Below, in pieces: positions 34,902-43,765 of a stretch of 64,000 bases of DNA; position 1 is the stretch's first letter, and every line of letters starts with the position of its first letter. The notes under the pieces were generated by a model, which searched no databases, was not told the DNA's origin, and saw only the letters and a program-made list of their open reading frames with translations. Source of the DNA: CBDCRK01 sp965220955 (GTDB taxonomy: Bacteria; Desulfobacterota; Binatia; Bin18; CBDCRK01); contig CBDCRK010000032.1 of assembly GCA_965220955.1 (NCBI GenBank), positions 1 through 64,000 of the forward strand. Reading direction: 5' to 3'. Both the position numbers and the translations under genes were made by a program.

Positions 34902-35516
34902 TTACTCTTCATCCTGCATCCACACTTGCACCGACCAGCGCACCTCATCTTCTTTCCAAAAGAATGCCCCCCGCTTTTTGGCAGGAAGAAATTGCACGGC
35001 CTTCTTATATGCAGCCTGGCTCCTCCTGACAACCTCAGGGAGAAGGGTACGAGACTCCCGAGGAAGGTCTTGGTAAATAACCGAGAGGATATACTGATGT
35101 TCCAGTAATGCCTGACAAAGGACCTCTGCAAGGCTTCTTTTTTTTCTCTCAGCACTATCGGAGTTTGTCACTTCCATTAGTGCATGGTCCACATAGACGT
35201 AGTATTGCCCCGCTGCCGTTTTTGCCGCTTGCTCATTCTTGTTTCCAACCATTACCTCCGCTTCGGCAAGCTTTTCCCGGGCAAAGGCCAGTGCTACTTT
35301 GGTCCTCTCCTCTGAGGTTGCAGCGGCAGAGAGCTCCCGTCCTTCTCGCCATTCGTCAAGAAAATATAGAAAACTGTCAGGGGTACGGCCGGGCTCAGGT
35401 AGCCACTCAATATTGGCAAAGGTGGTCGAGAATCCGTGCCCGGCAAAGCCCAGTGTCGGAGCCAGCAGTAGAAACCATAGGAAACATACCCACAGAGCAA
35501 AAATTCTAGAACTCAT
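34902..35516 (-). CDS. Exported DUF5667-like helical protein
   Basis: 204 aa. A signal peptide (LWVCFLWFLLLAPTLGFAG, about 8-26) precedes a helical domain with the repeated alanine- and glutamate-rich pattern of DUF5667-like proteins (FAREKLAEAEVMV ... AAGQYYVYVDHALMEV). Function unknown; relatives often occur with anti-sigma or copper-response genes. The start overlaps the stop of the Met/His-rich lipoprotein gene by 4 bases (ATGA), so the two are likely made together and may work together in the periplasm. Confidence 0.65.
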   Translation of the reverse strand: MSSRIFALWVCFLWFLLLAPTLGFAGHGFSTTFANIEWLPEPGRTPDSFLYFLDEWREGRELSAAATSEERTKVALAFAREKLAEAEVMVGNKNEQAAKTAAGQYYVYVDHALMEVTNSDSAERKKRSLAEVLCQALLEHQYILSVIYQDLPRESRTLLPEVVRRSQAAYKKAVQFLPAKKRGAFFWKEDEVRWSVQVWMQDEE

Positions 35517-36484
35517 GAGGAAAACAATGCTTCTACTGGCACAATAGAATGCATCTGAGTGTCTATCCCTTCGTTGTACTGCACCACCTCAATCATAAAG
35601 TCAACCATTACCACTTCCCCCTGAGGCGCTATCTCGAAAAAGAGCTTATATATCCCGGCCTCAGGAAAGATATGGTGCACGGGAATGTCAGGGCCAAAGT
35701 AAACCTGTTTGCTCGGCCCGCGCATCATCTGCACCATCATCCTCGCCATTTCGCTGGGATCACCCCTGCGCTCTCGCATCATGCGCATCATGGCCGCCAT
35801 GTCTGGGGTGTAGGCATGCTGGTGGCCAAAGTGCTCACCATCAAGACGCCACAAGGCAAGATGGACTTCGCCACCCAGATACAGACCGAGATCGGTCACT
35901 GGTTTTCCCTCTGTTGTCTCAACATGGCAGACAAGCTCTACCTCATGTCCTGCTACAGGCGGGTCAGGAGAAGAACGCAGAGAAATTCTGTACCTATCCA
36001 GGAGCTTCTCACGGCGTAAGTCCCTTTGCGGAGTTTTGTGCTCGCCGTCTTCTCCTACAGCAATCTCGAACCGTTTAAACCAGGTCCGATCCTTGTGGGT
36101 AAACTCAGCAGTGACAATATATTCCCCAGCATAGGGAAAAACATGCGGATAGTGAAAGGTAGCTTTAGCAATGTCCTGAGGAGAAAGGGAGAAAAAATCC
36201 TCATGATGAGTGTGAACAAAGTAGTCGAGGTCACGACTGACAATAAAAGTGTGAAGGATACGTTCATGGAGAATCTGCAAGTCAGAGACAGGGACACCAA
36301 GTTTAGTATCCTTAACAGTATAGGTGAGCATAGTCTTCTGGCCAGTAGCCGGACGACTGGGATCAAGCCTCAGCTCGACCCGATAAGGGCTAGAGGGCTT
36401 ACCAATAAAGACCTTTTCAGCAGGTCCCCTTTGGCACGAGCAAGCCAGGATAAGAGCGGTAAGAAAAAATATAATGAAACCCAT
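35513..36484 (-). CDS. Met/His-rich periplasmic lipoprotein, possible copper binding
   Basis: 323 aa. Signal sequence with lipobox ILAC (Cys about 15, in LILACSCQ). Two beta-rich halves follow. The first (about 35-145) has HTFIVSRDLDYFVHTHHEDF, the His-rich pattern of YtkA/FixH-like domains. The second has EHFGHQHAYTP followed by a run with ten methionines in about 28 residues (DMAAMMRMMRER ... EMARMMVQMMRG) and then PVHHIFPEAGIYKLFF. Met and His clusters in periplasmic proteins usually bind Cu(I) or Ag(I). The copper role is inference. Divergent from a ferritin-like gene across a 188-base spacer with a stem-loop. Confidence 0.7.
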   Translation of the reverse strand: MGFIIFFLTALILACSCQRGPAEKVFIGKPSSPYRVELRLDPSRPATGQKTMLTYTVKDTKLGVPVSDLQILHERILHTFIVSRDLDYFVHTHHEDFFSLSPQDIAKATFHYPHVFPYAGEYIVTAEFTHKDRTWFKRFEIAVGEDGEHKTPQRDLRREKLLDRYRISLRSSPDPPVAGHEVELVCHVETTEGKPVTDLGLYLGGEVHLALWRLDGEHFGHQHAYTPDMAAMMRMMRERRGDPSEMARMMVQMMRGPSKQVYFGPDIPVHHIFPEAGIYKLFFEIAPQGEVVMVDFMIEVVQYNEGIDTQMHSIVPVEALFSS

Positions 36485-36518
36485 AGAGCTATGTTATTGA
36501 TATTACCTGAGTGACAGG

Positions 36519-36551
36519 AAAAAACCAAGTCTTTGTGCAGACTTAGGTTTT
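36519..36551. promoter_or_regulatory. Stem-loop in the divergent spacer
   Basis: Arms near AAAACCAAGTCT (36521-36532) and AGACTTAGGTTTT (36539-36551) pair except for one bulged base, around a short loop. The spacer separates the divergent lipoprotein (minus) and ferritin-like (plus) genes. It may be a shared operator or a 5' UTR structure; a bidirectional terminator would be out of place here. Confidence 0.4.
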
Positions 36552-36672
36552 CATTAGGGTCCTTGCTTTTCCCCGCATCTTGCTCTATAAGGATAACGGT
36601 CACAAGGGCAGGTTGTGGAAAGAGGATTTGAGCCCTGAGCAACGATGTAAGGGGTTTCGGGGAGGTAGGACC

Positions 36673-37248
36673 ATGGGAACGGATCTAGATATGATCCGCC
36701 TTTTTAGCTACTATCGTGATGCTGAGCTGAGGGGCGCGGCTTTGCTACTTAAACTCATCCACAGGATGGATGATGCGGAGGCACAGGTCAAGCTTGCCCG
36801 CCACCTGGCTGATGAAACTCGCCATGCTTGGCTGTGGACCAAACGCATTACTGAACTAGGAGGAACTCCGGTTAGGATTGCAGATGGATATCAAACTCGC
36901 ATTGGGCGAGAAATAGGGATTCCTAAGACGCTGACGGATATTTTGGCCCTTACAGTAGTGGTTGAGGAACGCTCTGAGCGCCGTTACCTGGAGCATGCCC
37001 AAAGAGCAGGGGTAGACCCCAACACCTTGGCGATTCTCCAAGAAGTAACCAAGGATGAAAAATGGCATATCGGCTGGATGCGGAACAAACTTGAAAAGAT
37101 GGCCGCCGCCAAAGGTGAGCAGGAACGGGCTGTTTCAGCTCTCCAACGTTATCGAGAAGTTGACCGCGAGGTATTTGCTACCCTAGTAGAACAAGAGCGG
37201 GAGAAGTTTGGGTTTTCCTTCTCGGATAACTCTGCTGGCCAGGCATAA
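36673..37248 (+). CDS. Ferritin-like domain protein
   Basis: 191 aa four-helix bundle. The metal ligands of a di-iron ferritin-like site are visible: Glu in RDAELRG (about 17-19), E-x-x-H in LADETRHAW (about 47-51), Glu in VVVEERSERRY (about 100) and E-x-x-H in TKDEKWHIGW (about 129-133). Related proteins occur as COQ7-like or DUF455-like oxygenases and iron proteins; the activity is unknown. ATG 36673 is chosen for GGAGGTAGG directly upstream; the open frame to 36580 has no such site. It is followed after 73 bases by the acyltransferase gene. Confidence 0.8.
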   Translation: MGTDLDMIRLFSYYRDAELRGAALLLKLIHRMDDAEAQVKLARHLADETRHAWLWTKRITELGGTPVRIADGYQTRIGREIGIPKTLTDILALTVVVEERSERRYLEHAQRAGVDPNTLAILQEVTKDEKWHIGWMRNKLEKMAAAKGEQERAVSALQRYREVDREVFATLVEQEREKFGFSFSDNSAGQA

Positions 37249-37321
37249 CTTTTCCCTAGTGTTTTGCCGATAGAGTCTGCTATTCAACGCTTACTTCAAT
37301 GCGGTATAAGCCTGCCATCTG

Positions 37322-38329
37322 ATGTCTTCTCCAGATTTGGCAGAGAGTGCCCGCCCATACCGCACCACTCGCCGTCGACCACGGCGTAAGAAACCTTCCC
37401 GAGCGCCTCGTCCTAAGGCTGCCTTTTCTGCCTATAGCGAATATGCTCTTTTTCTCCTCTTCTTTTATGGATTACGCACTCTGCCGTTCTCATTTGCCTT
37501 TAGACTAGGCCAATGGTTAGGACACTTGCTCTACTATCTTGATCGACCCCACCGTCGGGTGGGAATGATCAATCTTGCTATTGCTTTCCCAACTAAGACA
37601 CATTCTGAACGGCAAGCGATCCTCAAAGAATCCTTTGCCAATCTTGGTCGTATGGTCATGGAATTCTGCCACCTTCGCTCCCTCACCAGTGAAAATATCC
37701 ATAAATATGTTACTCCGGCTGACCCAGAGCTGTGGCAGCGACTTGTTGCCGAATTTTCTGACAAAGGGGCGCTTATCCTCACCGGCCACTTTGGCAACTG
37801 GGAGTATCTAGCCTGCGCCCACGCTCTTTATGGCTGTCCTGTTCATATTGTTCACCGGCCCCTGCGAAATCGCCTCATTGACGCCTTTATCACCCATGAG
37901 CGCGAACGTTGTGGAACAAAAATTCTTCGTAAAAGCACTGCTGGCTTTGAGGTGCTGCGGGCGTTTAAGCAACAAGCTCTCATAGTCCTACCCATTGACC
38001 AGAACGCCTCTGGACGTATGGCAGTCTTTGTGGATTTCTTTTCTCGACCAGCTTCCTCTTCTGTAGGACTAGCAACCCTAGCCCTAAAGTTCGGAGCGGC
38101 GGTATTACCAGCCTTTCTAGTGCGAGAGGGAGGAACTCCTCGTCACCGGATTATTCTTCTGCCGCCAGTAGAGCCAGTCCGAACAGGAAACTTAGAAAAG
38201 GATCTGCAAGAGACAACCCAAAAATTCACCCGCGTCTTTGAGCAGATGGTGGCACAGTACCCGGAACACTGGTTGTGGCTGCATAAACGCTGGAAAAGAC
38301 AGCCCGAGCATGAGCCGCCGGTCTATTAA
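37322..38329 (+). CDS. LpxL/HtrB family lysophospholipid acyltransferase
   Basis: 335 aa. A strongly basic N-terminus (about 1-30, Arg/Lys/Pro-rich) precedes one membrane segment (YALFLLFFYGLRTLPFSFAF). The acyltransferase motif H-x4-D/E is LTGHFGNWEYLA (about 155-166, with His and Glu), followed by VHRPLRNRLID and the PIDQNASGRMAVFVDFF block typical of LpxL/LpxM. These enzymes add secondary acyl chains to lipid A at the inner membrane and imply an outer membrane with LPS. The long basic N-terminal extension is uncommon. Complete to the PEHWLWLHKRWK end motif. Confidence 0.92.
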   Translation: MSSPDLAESARPYRTTRRRPRRKKPSRAPRPKAAFSAYSEYALFLLFFYGLRTLPFSFAFRLGQWLGHLLYYLDRPHRRVGMINLAIAFPTKTHSERQAILKESFANLGRMVMEFCHLRSLTSENIHKYVTPADPELWQRLVAEFSDKGALILTGHFGNWEYLACAHALYGCPVHIVHRPLRNRLIDAFITHERERCGTKILRKSTAGFEVLRAFKQQALIVLPIDQNASGRMAVFVDFFSRPASSSVGLATLALKFGAAVLPAFLVREGGTPRHRIILLPPVEPVRTGNLEKDLQETTQKFTRVFEQMVAQYPEHWLWLHKRWKRQPEHEPPVY

Positions 38330-38445
38330 TCCCTCTTGGTGAGGGCGAAGGGTTCTCTGAAGGTTTGCTCAGGGGCTCACTAAAGGGATTGCGAAGGGAT
38401 AAAAAAAGGGAGTATGGAAGAACAAAAAAATCGCAAGGAGAAAAG

Positions 38446-38664
38446 ATGAATCCTATAATTGGGCGAACGTCTGTATCTGTAAACGCGCTCGAGGGCAGGG
38501 TCCGATCGCTTGATCTCCTGATTGCACTTTTTGTGCTTTCACTTTTGCTGGCGGCTGCGGTGTACCAGTTTCATACCTACAATAAATACGCACGCAGCTC
38601 CCCTCTCTCCCAGGAATCAGCCCAGGAAGCGGCTGAGCCCTCGGTTCCCACAAAACAGAAGTAA
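38446..38664 (+). CDS. Small single-pass membrane protein, unknown
   Basis: 72 aa. ATG 38446 follows AAGGAG at 38435-38440. Residues about 23-42 (LDLLIALFVLSLLLAAAVYQ) form one membrane helix, followed by a short periplasmic or cytoplasmic tail rich in Ser, Ala and Glu. No family recognised. The overall shape is like accessory components of divisome or secretion systems, but nothing in the context supports one. Confidence 0.6.
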   Translation: MNPIIGRTSVSVNALEGRVRSLDLLIALFVLSLLLAAAVYQFHTYNKYARSSPLSQESAQEAAEPSVPTKQK

Positions 38665-38736
38665 CGCAGTGAGCAGGCTACAAACTATGTGCGAAGAGCT
38701 GAGAATTGATTGTTGAAGGCTGAGCGCTTACCGCTA

Positions 38737-39189
38737 CTAAAGCACCACCTGATAAAGGCCGATATTAGCAGAGCTGAGAAGATCTTTTATGGTGTGGAGC
38801 TTATACTCCTTTTCGTAGCAGACCCGCTTGATGCCGGTATTAACCAGAACCTTCAGGCAATGAATACAGGGAGTGTGGGTGACATAGATATCTGCGTCGC
38901 GGATACTTACTCCATTCTTGGCTGCATGGGCGATAGCATTAATCTCTGCGTGGATAGTGCGGTAGCAGTTCTCCTCCATCTCACCGCCAGGCGTCTTTGT
39001 CTCATAGACCAGACAACCAACGTCTATACAGTGAGGCAGTCCAGTCGGAGCCCCATTGTAGCCAGTAGCTAAGATATTCTTATCCCGTACAATGACTGCC
39101 CCTACCTTTGCCCGGCAGCAGGTCGAACGCTCAGCCACTTGCCGGGTAATGGTTATAAAGTACTGATCCCATGAGAGACGTCCGCCCAT
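38737..39189 (-). CDS. dCMP deaminase family protein
   Basis: 150 aa zinc deaminase. The start WDQYFITITRQVAERSTCCR and GAVIVRDKNILATGYNGAP are typical of dCMP deaminase/ComEB. Zinc and catalytic residues lie in IHAEINAIAHAA (His-x-Glu, about 80-91) and THTPCIHCLKVLVNTG (P-C-x-x-C, about 109-124). The enzyme makes dUMP from dCMP for thymidylate synthesis. The C-terminus matches the family. It sits 18 bases after a site-2 protease gene on the same strand. Confidence 0.92.
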   Translation of the reverse strand: MGGRLSWDQYFITITRQVAERSTCCRAKVGAVIVRDKNILATGYNGAPTGLPHCIDVGCLVYETKTPGGEMEENCYRTIHAEINAIAHAAKNGVSIRDADIYVTHTPCIHCLKVLVNTGIKRVCYEKEYKLHTIKDLLSSANIGLYQVVL

Positions 39190-39207
39190 AACCTCCTAAT
39201 CCTCTCC

Positions 39208-40299
39208 TCATAAGGATGAAGGTTGAACCCCGTCTAGCAGAGCTTCAACTATTGTTGGTTCGTCTAGAAGAAGGAGGTGTTCAGTCACCGCCTGCTCAGC
39301 TGGATGGCTGACATTTATGGTTTCACTTATAGAGGGCTGCTCAATGATGGTGAGCGGCATCGGGATAAAGGTAAGAGCAAAAAGCCCCACTGTAAGCCAG
39401 CCGTACAATCTACGGCGAGGATCTAGAAACGAAATGGCGTCTTGGGTAGGAGGGTGATCAACCCCCAGCACAAAGTAAAGGAGAGCGCCCCAGACGATCC
39501 ACCCTTTCCAACCTAGAAAACCGATGACAAGGATGACCACAATGAACGCCCGAGAGATCCAGCGATGGTAACGGCCAAAAAGAGCATAGGAAACATGCCC
39601 ACCGTCGAGTTGACCGATAGGGAGGAGGTTAAGGAAGGTGACAAAGAGACCAAACCAACCAGCCAGGGCTATAGGGTGAAGCACAATGCTCACCTCGTCT
39701 GCCGAGACCCCTAAGGTAAGGCGAGTGAGCAGAGAGAAGAGCACCGAATCCCCCAAAATAATGCCGCCCTCGGTGGGATCAAGAGGTCGTATCTCTGAAA
39801 GCTGAAGACCAAGGATCACTGCAGGGACTGCAAGAATGACTCCAGCCCAGGGCCCAGCGGCCCCTACGTCAAAGAGGGCACGGCGGTTGGGCGGTGGCAT
39901 GCGCATGCGGATAAAAGCGCCAAAGGTGCCGATAAGAAAGAAGGGCGGGGCAGGAATAAAATAGGGTAGGGTGGCCTTGACTCCATGGAGGCGGGCAAAA
40001 ATATAGTGCCCCATCTCATGACAGAGCAAGATCGCCATAAGCGTAATGGCAAAGGGTAGGCCAAGAATAATGGAAGCCGGATCTACAAAAGGGTTAGCCC
40101 CTCGCTGGAAAGCCCCCGCGGTTGCCGTAGTTATCAACGTGGCACAAAAGAGTACAATATGAATCGGTGGGATTTTTTTCTCTGGGCGCACTTCGATCTT
40201 GACCCAGGAGGGGGTCCCGTCTGTCCTCGTCCAAGAGTCAGGATGAACCGGCCCACTTGTAAGAGAAGAGTTCCGGCGAAATACCTTAAGGAGCGACAT
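39208..40299 (-). CDS. Site-2 protease family (M50) membrane metalloprotease
   Basis: 363 aa with about six to seven hydrophobic segments. The zinc motif is LLCHEMGHYIFAR (HExxH, about 92-104) and the third ligand motif is LLPIGQLDGGHVSYALFG (about 226-243, N-x-x-P-x-x-x-L-D-G-G form), so the catalytic centre is complete. It belongs to the compact S2P group without PDZ or CBS domains. ATG 40299 is preferred (GGTGGGGAG upstream, spacing about 8) and overlaps the stop of the SAM-hydrolase gene by 14 bases; the frame is open to 40314. Substrate unknown. Confidence 0.9.
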   Translation of the reverse strand: MSLLKVFRRNSSLTSGPVHPDSWTRTDGTPSWVKIEVRPEKKIPPIHIVLFCATLITTATAGAFQRGANPFVDPASIILGLPFAITLMAILLCHEMGHYIFARLHGVKATLPYFIPAPPFFLIGTFGAFIRMRMPPPNRRALFDVGAAGPWAGVILAVPAVILGLQLSEIRPLDPTEGGIILGDSVLFSLLTRLTLGVSADEVSIVLHPIALAGWFGLFVTFLNLLPIGQLDGGHVSYALFGRYHRWISRAFIVVILVIGFLGWKGWIVWGALLYFVLGVDHPPTQDAISFLDPRRRLYGWLTVGLFALTFIPMPLTIIEQPSISETINVSHPAEQAVTEHLLLLDEPTIVEALLDGVQPSSL

Positions 40300-41101
40300 C
40301 GGTTTTCTCCCCACCTAGCAGGGTTACCCTAACAGGTTCACCTACAGAACTACCGGTGCGCCCGGCAGCAGAGTCGTTACGGGCGGCAATCTCCAAATAT
40401 CCCCAACTATTGACCACGGCAACAAACTCACCTTCTGTCACTGCAGTATAGGTGAAAGACAATCCTCGGATTTGCGTTTGTCCTATGTTAATGAAAAGCC
40501 TGTCCCTTGGGAAGGGGAGGAACGCGTGCTCGGGAATATTAGTGATAAGGTTGCCAAAGTGGTCAATATATATCACCTCGCCCACCACCTGGGTTTTTTC
40601 TTGGCGCGGAAGTGGCACACAAAGCTTCTCCATGGTAGCAACCTGCGGCCCCAATTCCGTCGGTGTGACTTCCGCAGAGAGATAAGCAGCCACTGGCGCA
40701 AAAACATCACGACCGTGAAAGGTAGAGCTAGGCGGGGAGAGAAAAAAGCGCGGATTAGTCAGATGAACGATCCGTACCACTTCTTCCTCTGGCGCGGCAA
40801 GGCTAAGAAGCCCGTTGTCCGGCCCCACAAAAAAATGGGTTTGCGTTTCTACCAACAGGCCACGCCGGTTACTGCCCACTCCCGGGTCCACAACCACCAC
40901 GTGGATCGAACCCCGGGGGAAAAAAGGCACGGCCTGCTTCAAGATAAGAGCTCCGGCGAGAACGTTCTGCGGCGGAACTCCATGGGTAAGATCCACTATA
41001 GTAGCGGCTGGATGGATCTTCAGGATTACCCCCTTCATAATGCCAACGAAGGGATCCTGGAGGCCGAAATCTGTGAGCAAGGTGATTATCGATGAGGCCA
41101 T
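40286..41101 (-). CDS. SAM hydroxide adenosyltransferase (DUF62)
   Basis: 271 aa DUF62 protein, which hydrolyses S-adenosylmethionine to adenosine and methionine with an activated water. Landmarks: ITLLTDFGLQDPFVGIMKGV at the N-terminus, VDPGVGSNRR (about 77-86) and VGPDNGLLSLA, FHGRDVFAPVAAYLS, and the C-terminal VVNSWGYLEIAARNDSAA. The related chlorinase/fluorinase loop is absent, supporting the hydrolase. ATG 41101 starts the family N-terminus; the frame is open to 41119. It begins 4 bases after the acyl-CoA dehydrogenase stop. Confidence 0.92.
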   Translation of the reverse strand: MASSIITLLTDFGLQDPFVGIMKGVILKIHPAATIVDLTHGVPPQNVLAGALILKQAVPFFPRGSIHVVVVDPGVGSNRRGLLVETQTHFFVGPDNGLLSLAAPEEEVVRIVHLTNPRFFLSPPSSTFHGRDVFAPVAAYLSAEVTPTELGPQVATMEKLCVPLPRQEKTQVVGEVIYIDHFGNLITNIPEHAFLPFPRDRLFINIGQTQIRGLSFTYTAVTEGEFVAVVNSWGYLEIAARNDSAAGRTGSSVGEPVRVTLLGGEKTDVAP

Positions 41102-41105
41102 GCCT

Positions 41106-42287
41106 TCACTCAAAAGCACTCAGACCGGTAATATCCCGACCAATGGTAAGGCGATGGATATCTTCGGTGCCCTCATAAGTATTCACCGTCTCCAGATTAA
41201 GCATGTGACGGATCACTGGATACTCGTCCGTGATACCGTTAGCACCCAGGACATCGCGAGCAATACGGGTAATCTCTAAGGCAATAGAGACATTATTCAT
41301 CTTTGCCATACTCACGTGCTCTGGTCGCATCTTGCCCTCATCTTTCAGCTTGCCCAGGCGTAGGCAAAGTAACTGGGCTTTGGTGATCTCGGTGATCATA
41401 TACACCAGCTTGCGCTGTACAAGCTGGTAGCCGCCAATAGGGCGCGAGAACATGACTCGGCTTTTCGCATAGTCTACGGCAGTCTCATAACAGGCTGAGG
41501 CTGCACCCACAGCTCCCCACGCAATGCCATAGCGAGCCTGCGTCAGGCACATGAGGGCCGATTTGAGCCCACTAGTGCCAAGAAGAAGGTTTTCCTCAGG
41601 AATCCAACAGTCTTCGAAAATCAGCTCGGAGGTCACAGAAGCACGAAAGCTAAATTTACCCTCAATCTCCCGTCGACTAAACCCAGGCCGCTCCTTTTCT
41701 ACAAGAAAGCCACGGATCACGTCCCTGCCGTCCTGTTCAAGCTTAGCCCAAACCACCGCTACATCGGCAATAGTGCCGTTTGTGATCCAACGCTTCCAGC
41801 CATTGAGTATAAAGCCTCCCTTCTCCCGCCGTGCCCGGGTGCGCATTCCTGAGGGATTGGAGCCAAAGTCTGGCTCGGTTAGGCCAAAGCAGCCAACTGC
41901 TTCCGCCCTGGCCAAACGGGGAAGCCAGAAGTTTTTTTGGTCCTCCGAGCCAAAGGCATAGATGGGATACATGACCAAAGCCGATTGCACGCTGGCAAAG
42001 GAGCGTAGACCACTATCCCCGCGCTCCAGCTCCTGGCTGATGAGACCATAAGCAATATTATTTAGCCCTGCACAGCCATATGTCTGTGGGAGGGTTGAAC
42101 CCAAAAAGCCCAGTTCTCCTAGTCGAGGGATAACCTGCATAGGGAACTTTCCTTCACGAAAGCAGCCTTGAATAAGAGGCAAGAACTCTTCCTCTACAAA
42201 GCGTCGGGCAAGGTCTCGCACCATGCGCTCTTCTTCGGTGAGAAGTTCTTCAACCTGATAGTAATCAACGTCAATAGAACGGGTCAT
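41106..42287 (-). CDS. Acyl-CoA dehydrogenase, glutaryl-CoA dehydrogenase type
   Basis: 393 aa flavoprotein. SVQSALVMYPIYAFGSEDQK (about 99-118), GCFGLTEPDFGSNPSGM and the catalytic base in LETVNTYEGTEDIHRLTIGR are those of glutaryl-CoA dehydrogenases, which oxidise and decarboxylate glutaryl-CoA to crotonyl-CoA. ATG 42287 is chosen because AGGAAGGGAG precedes it; the frame is open upstream to 42374 without support. First gene of a minus-strand set with the SAM hydrolase, site-2 protease and dCMP deaminase. Confidence 0.92.
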   Translation of the reverse strand: MTRSIDVDYYQVEELLTEEERMVRDLARRFVEEEFLPLIQGCFREGKFPMQVIPRLGELGFLGSTLPQTYGCAGLNNIAYGLISQELERGDSGLRSFASVQSALVMYPIYAFGSEDQKNFWLPRLARAEAVGCFGLTEPDFGSNPSGMRTRARREKGGFILNGWKRWITNGTIADVAVVWAKLEQDGRDVIRGFLVEKERPGFSRREIEGKFSFRASVTSELIFEDCWIPEENLLLGTSGLKSALMCLTQARYGIAWGAVGAASACYETAVDYAKSRVMFSRPIGGYQLVQRKLVYMITEITKAQLLCLRLGKLKDEGKMRPEHVSMAKMNNVSIALEITRIARDVLGANGITDEYPVIRHMLNLETVNTYEGTEDIHRLTIGRDITGLSAFE

Positions 42288-42457
42288 ATACAACTCCCTT
42301 CCTGAAATATGAGGAACGTCAACCCCATATACAAGGTACAATTTATCTCGTTCAACCACAAGAAACTTTGTCACTACCCTTAGATTTCCCCCCTACCCTG
42401 AAAGCGATTGACTCCTCAACATAGGGTTGCTAGGGTCGGAAAATAGGGAGAACAGCT

Positions 42458-42871
42458 ATGTCAGTGAATAAAGCTATTCTTGTTGGCAACCTAGGGCGTG
42501 ATCCCGAAGTGCGTTTTACCCCCGGAGGGAGGGCGGTGGCGAAATTTCCTCTGGCCACAAGCGAGGTGTGGACGGATGCCAGTGGCAGTCGCCAGGAACG
42601 GACCGACTGGCACAACATTGTGGTCTGGGGCAAACAAGCCGAGAGCTGCGGACAATATCTAACCAAGGGACGTCAGGCCTATATAGAGGGATCTATCCGC
42701 AGCCGCCAATACGACGACAAAGACGGGAACCGGCGCTACATTACAGAGGTGGTCGCCCAACGAGTGCAATTCCTTGGCGGCACTGGGGGAGCACGCGCCT
42801 CCCAGGAATCCTATGGTGACCTCCCTGCAGAGGAGGCTCCTTCCCCAGACGAGGAGGACATTCCCTTCTAA
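42458..42871 (+). CDS. ssb: Single-stranded DNA-binding protein
   Basis: 137 aa. OB-fold start SVNKAILVGNLGRDPEVRFT, RQERTDWHNIVVWGKQAE, YIEGSIRSRQYDDKDGNRRY and the acidic C-terminal tip DEEDIPF that recruits repair and replication partners. The low-complexity linker is short (about 112-130). ATG 42458 follows AGGGAGAACAGCT. Its stop overlaps the stop of the convergent MaoC gene by 4 bases, so there is no room for a terminator between them. Confidence 0.95.
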   Translation: MSVNKAILVGNLGRDPEVRFTPGGRAVAKFPLATSEVWTDASGSRQERTDWHNIVVWGKQAESCGQYLTKGRQAYIEGSIRSRQYDDKDGNRRYITEVVAQRVQFLGGTGGARASQESYGDLPAEEAPSPDEEDIPF

Positions 42872-43740
42872 GCGGGAATGATCGACCCTCCATTGCCTAT
42901 CTCTGCTATCCCGTCTCTAATCACTGCCTGACCCTGAGGATTGTAAGTTTCATAAGCATAGACCTTCAGCTCGCCCGGTTGTGATTTCTCCCATACATGG
43001 GTGGTGATAGCTTGGCCAGGGAAGACCGGACGGGATAAGTGCACCCGCAGGCGCTTTAACCTCCCGGGATCACCACTACACAAGTGATCGATAATAACCT
43101 TAGAACTAAAGGCCATGGTGCACAGGCCATGCACAATAATCCCAGGAAGCCCAGCCATCCTGGCGGTGGTTTCGTCGGTATGGATAGGATTGTAATCCCC
43201 TGAGGCTTCTGCGTAACGATGGGTCTGATCCCTATCAATGCTCTGGCTCACGTGGAGAAAAGACTCTCCTGAGGGGGTCAGCTCTGTCAGTTTTTCTTCT
43301 CGCTTTCCCCGGCTTCTCTTCCCTCGGATAAAGGCGGTAAAGAAATTTTTCTGCACCTCTTCTTCTCTCTGGTTGCGACAGTCTACTTCCACTGTCAAGG
43401 TCTCACCGTTAGCCTTTTCTTCAATAGACAAGATCCTTCCCTGGCTGGTGATTGTATCCCCAGGCTGTATAGGACGAAAGAATTGCATATCCTGCTCACT
43501 GTGAAGAAGACGCAAAAGGTCAACGCGGAGATCGGGGTCAGCTATAACCGAGGCTATGGCCATCCAGCTGACCACAGCACCAAACATAGGTGGAGCTATG
43601 ATCCCGCCGGGACGGCTCTCATGCAAGAACCAAGGGTTGTCCTCATTATAGGCCCGGGCATACTTAACTGTTGCCTCGGCAGTGACAAGGAATGTTTGGG
43701 GGGGATAAACCTTGCCGATGAGATCATGGTTCATTGCCAT
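42868..43740 (-). CDS. FAS1-like dehydratase / MaoC double hot-dog protein
   Basis: 290 aa with two hot-dog domains. The N-terminal one (about 1-140) starts IGKVYPPQTFLVTAEATVKY and is the FAS1-like dehydratase type. The C-terminal one has the hydratase motif YNPIHTDETTARMAGLPGII (about 185-204, with Asp/His) and HGLCTMAFSS. Such double hot-dog proteins are enoyl-CoA hydratases or (R)-hydroxyacyl-CoA dehydratases, including mesaconyl-CoA-type enzymes. ATG 43740 follows AAGAGGCTGTT. It lies downstream of radC on the same strand. Confidence 0.87.
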   Translation of the reverse strand: MAMNHDLIGKVYPPQTFLVTAEATVKYARAYNEDNPWFLHESRPGGIIAPPMFGAVVSWMAIASVIADPDLRVDLLRLLHSEQDMQFFRPIQPGDTITSQGRILSIEEKANGETLTVEVDCRNQREEEVQKNFFTAFIRGKRSRGKREEKLTELTPSGESFLHVSQSIDRDQTHRYAEASGDYNPIHTDETTARMAGLPGIIVHGLCTMAFSSKVIIDHLCSGDPGRLKRLRVHLSRPVFPGQAITTHVWEKSQPGELKVYAYETYNPQGQAVIRDGIAEIGNGGSIIPA

Positions 43741-43765
43741 AACAGCCTCTTAGTGCCAGCTAGGG

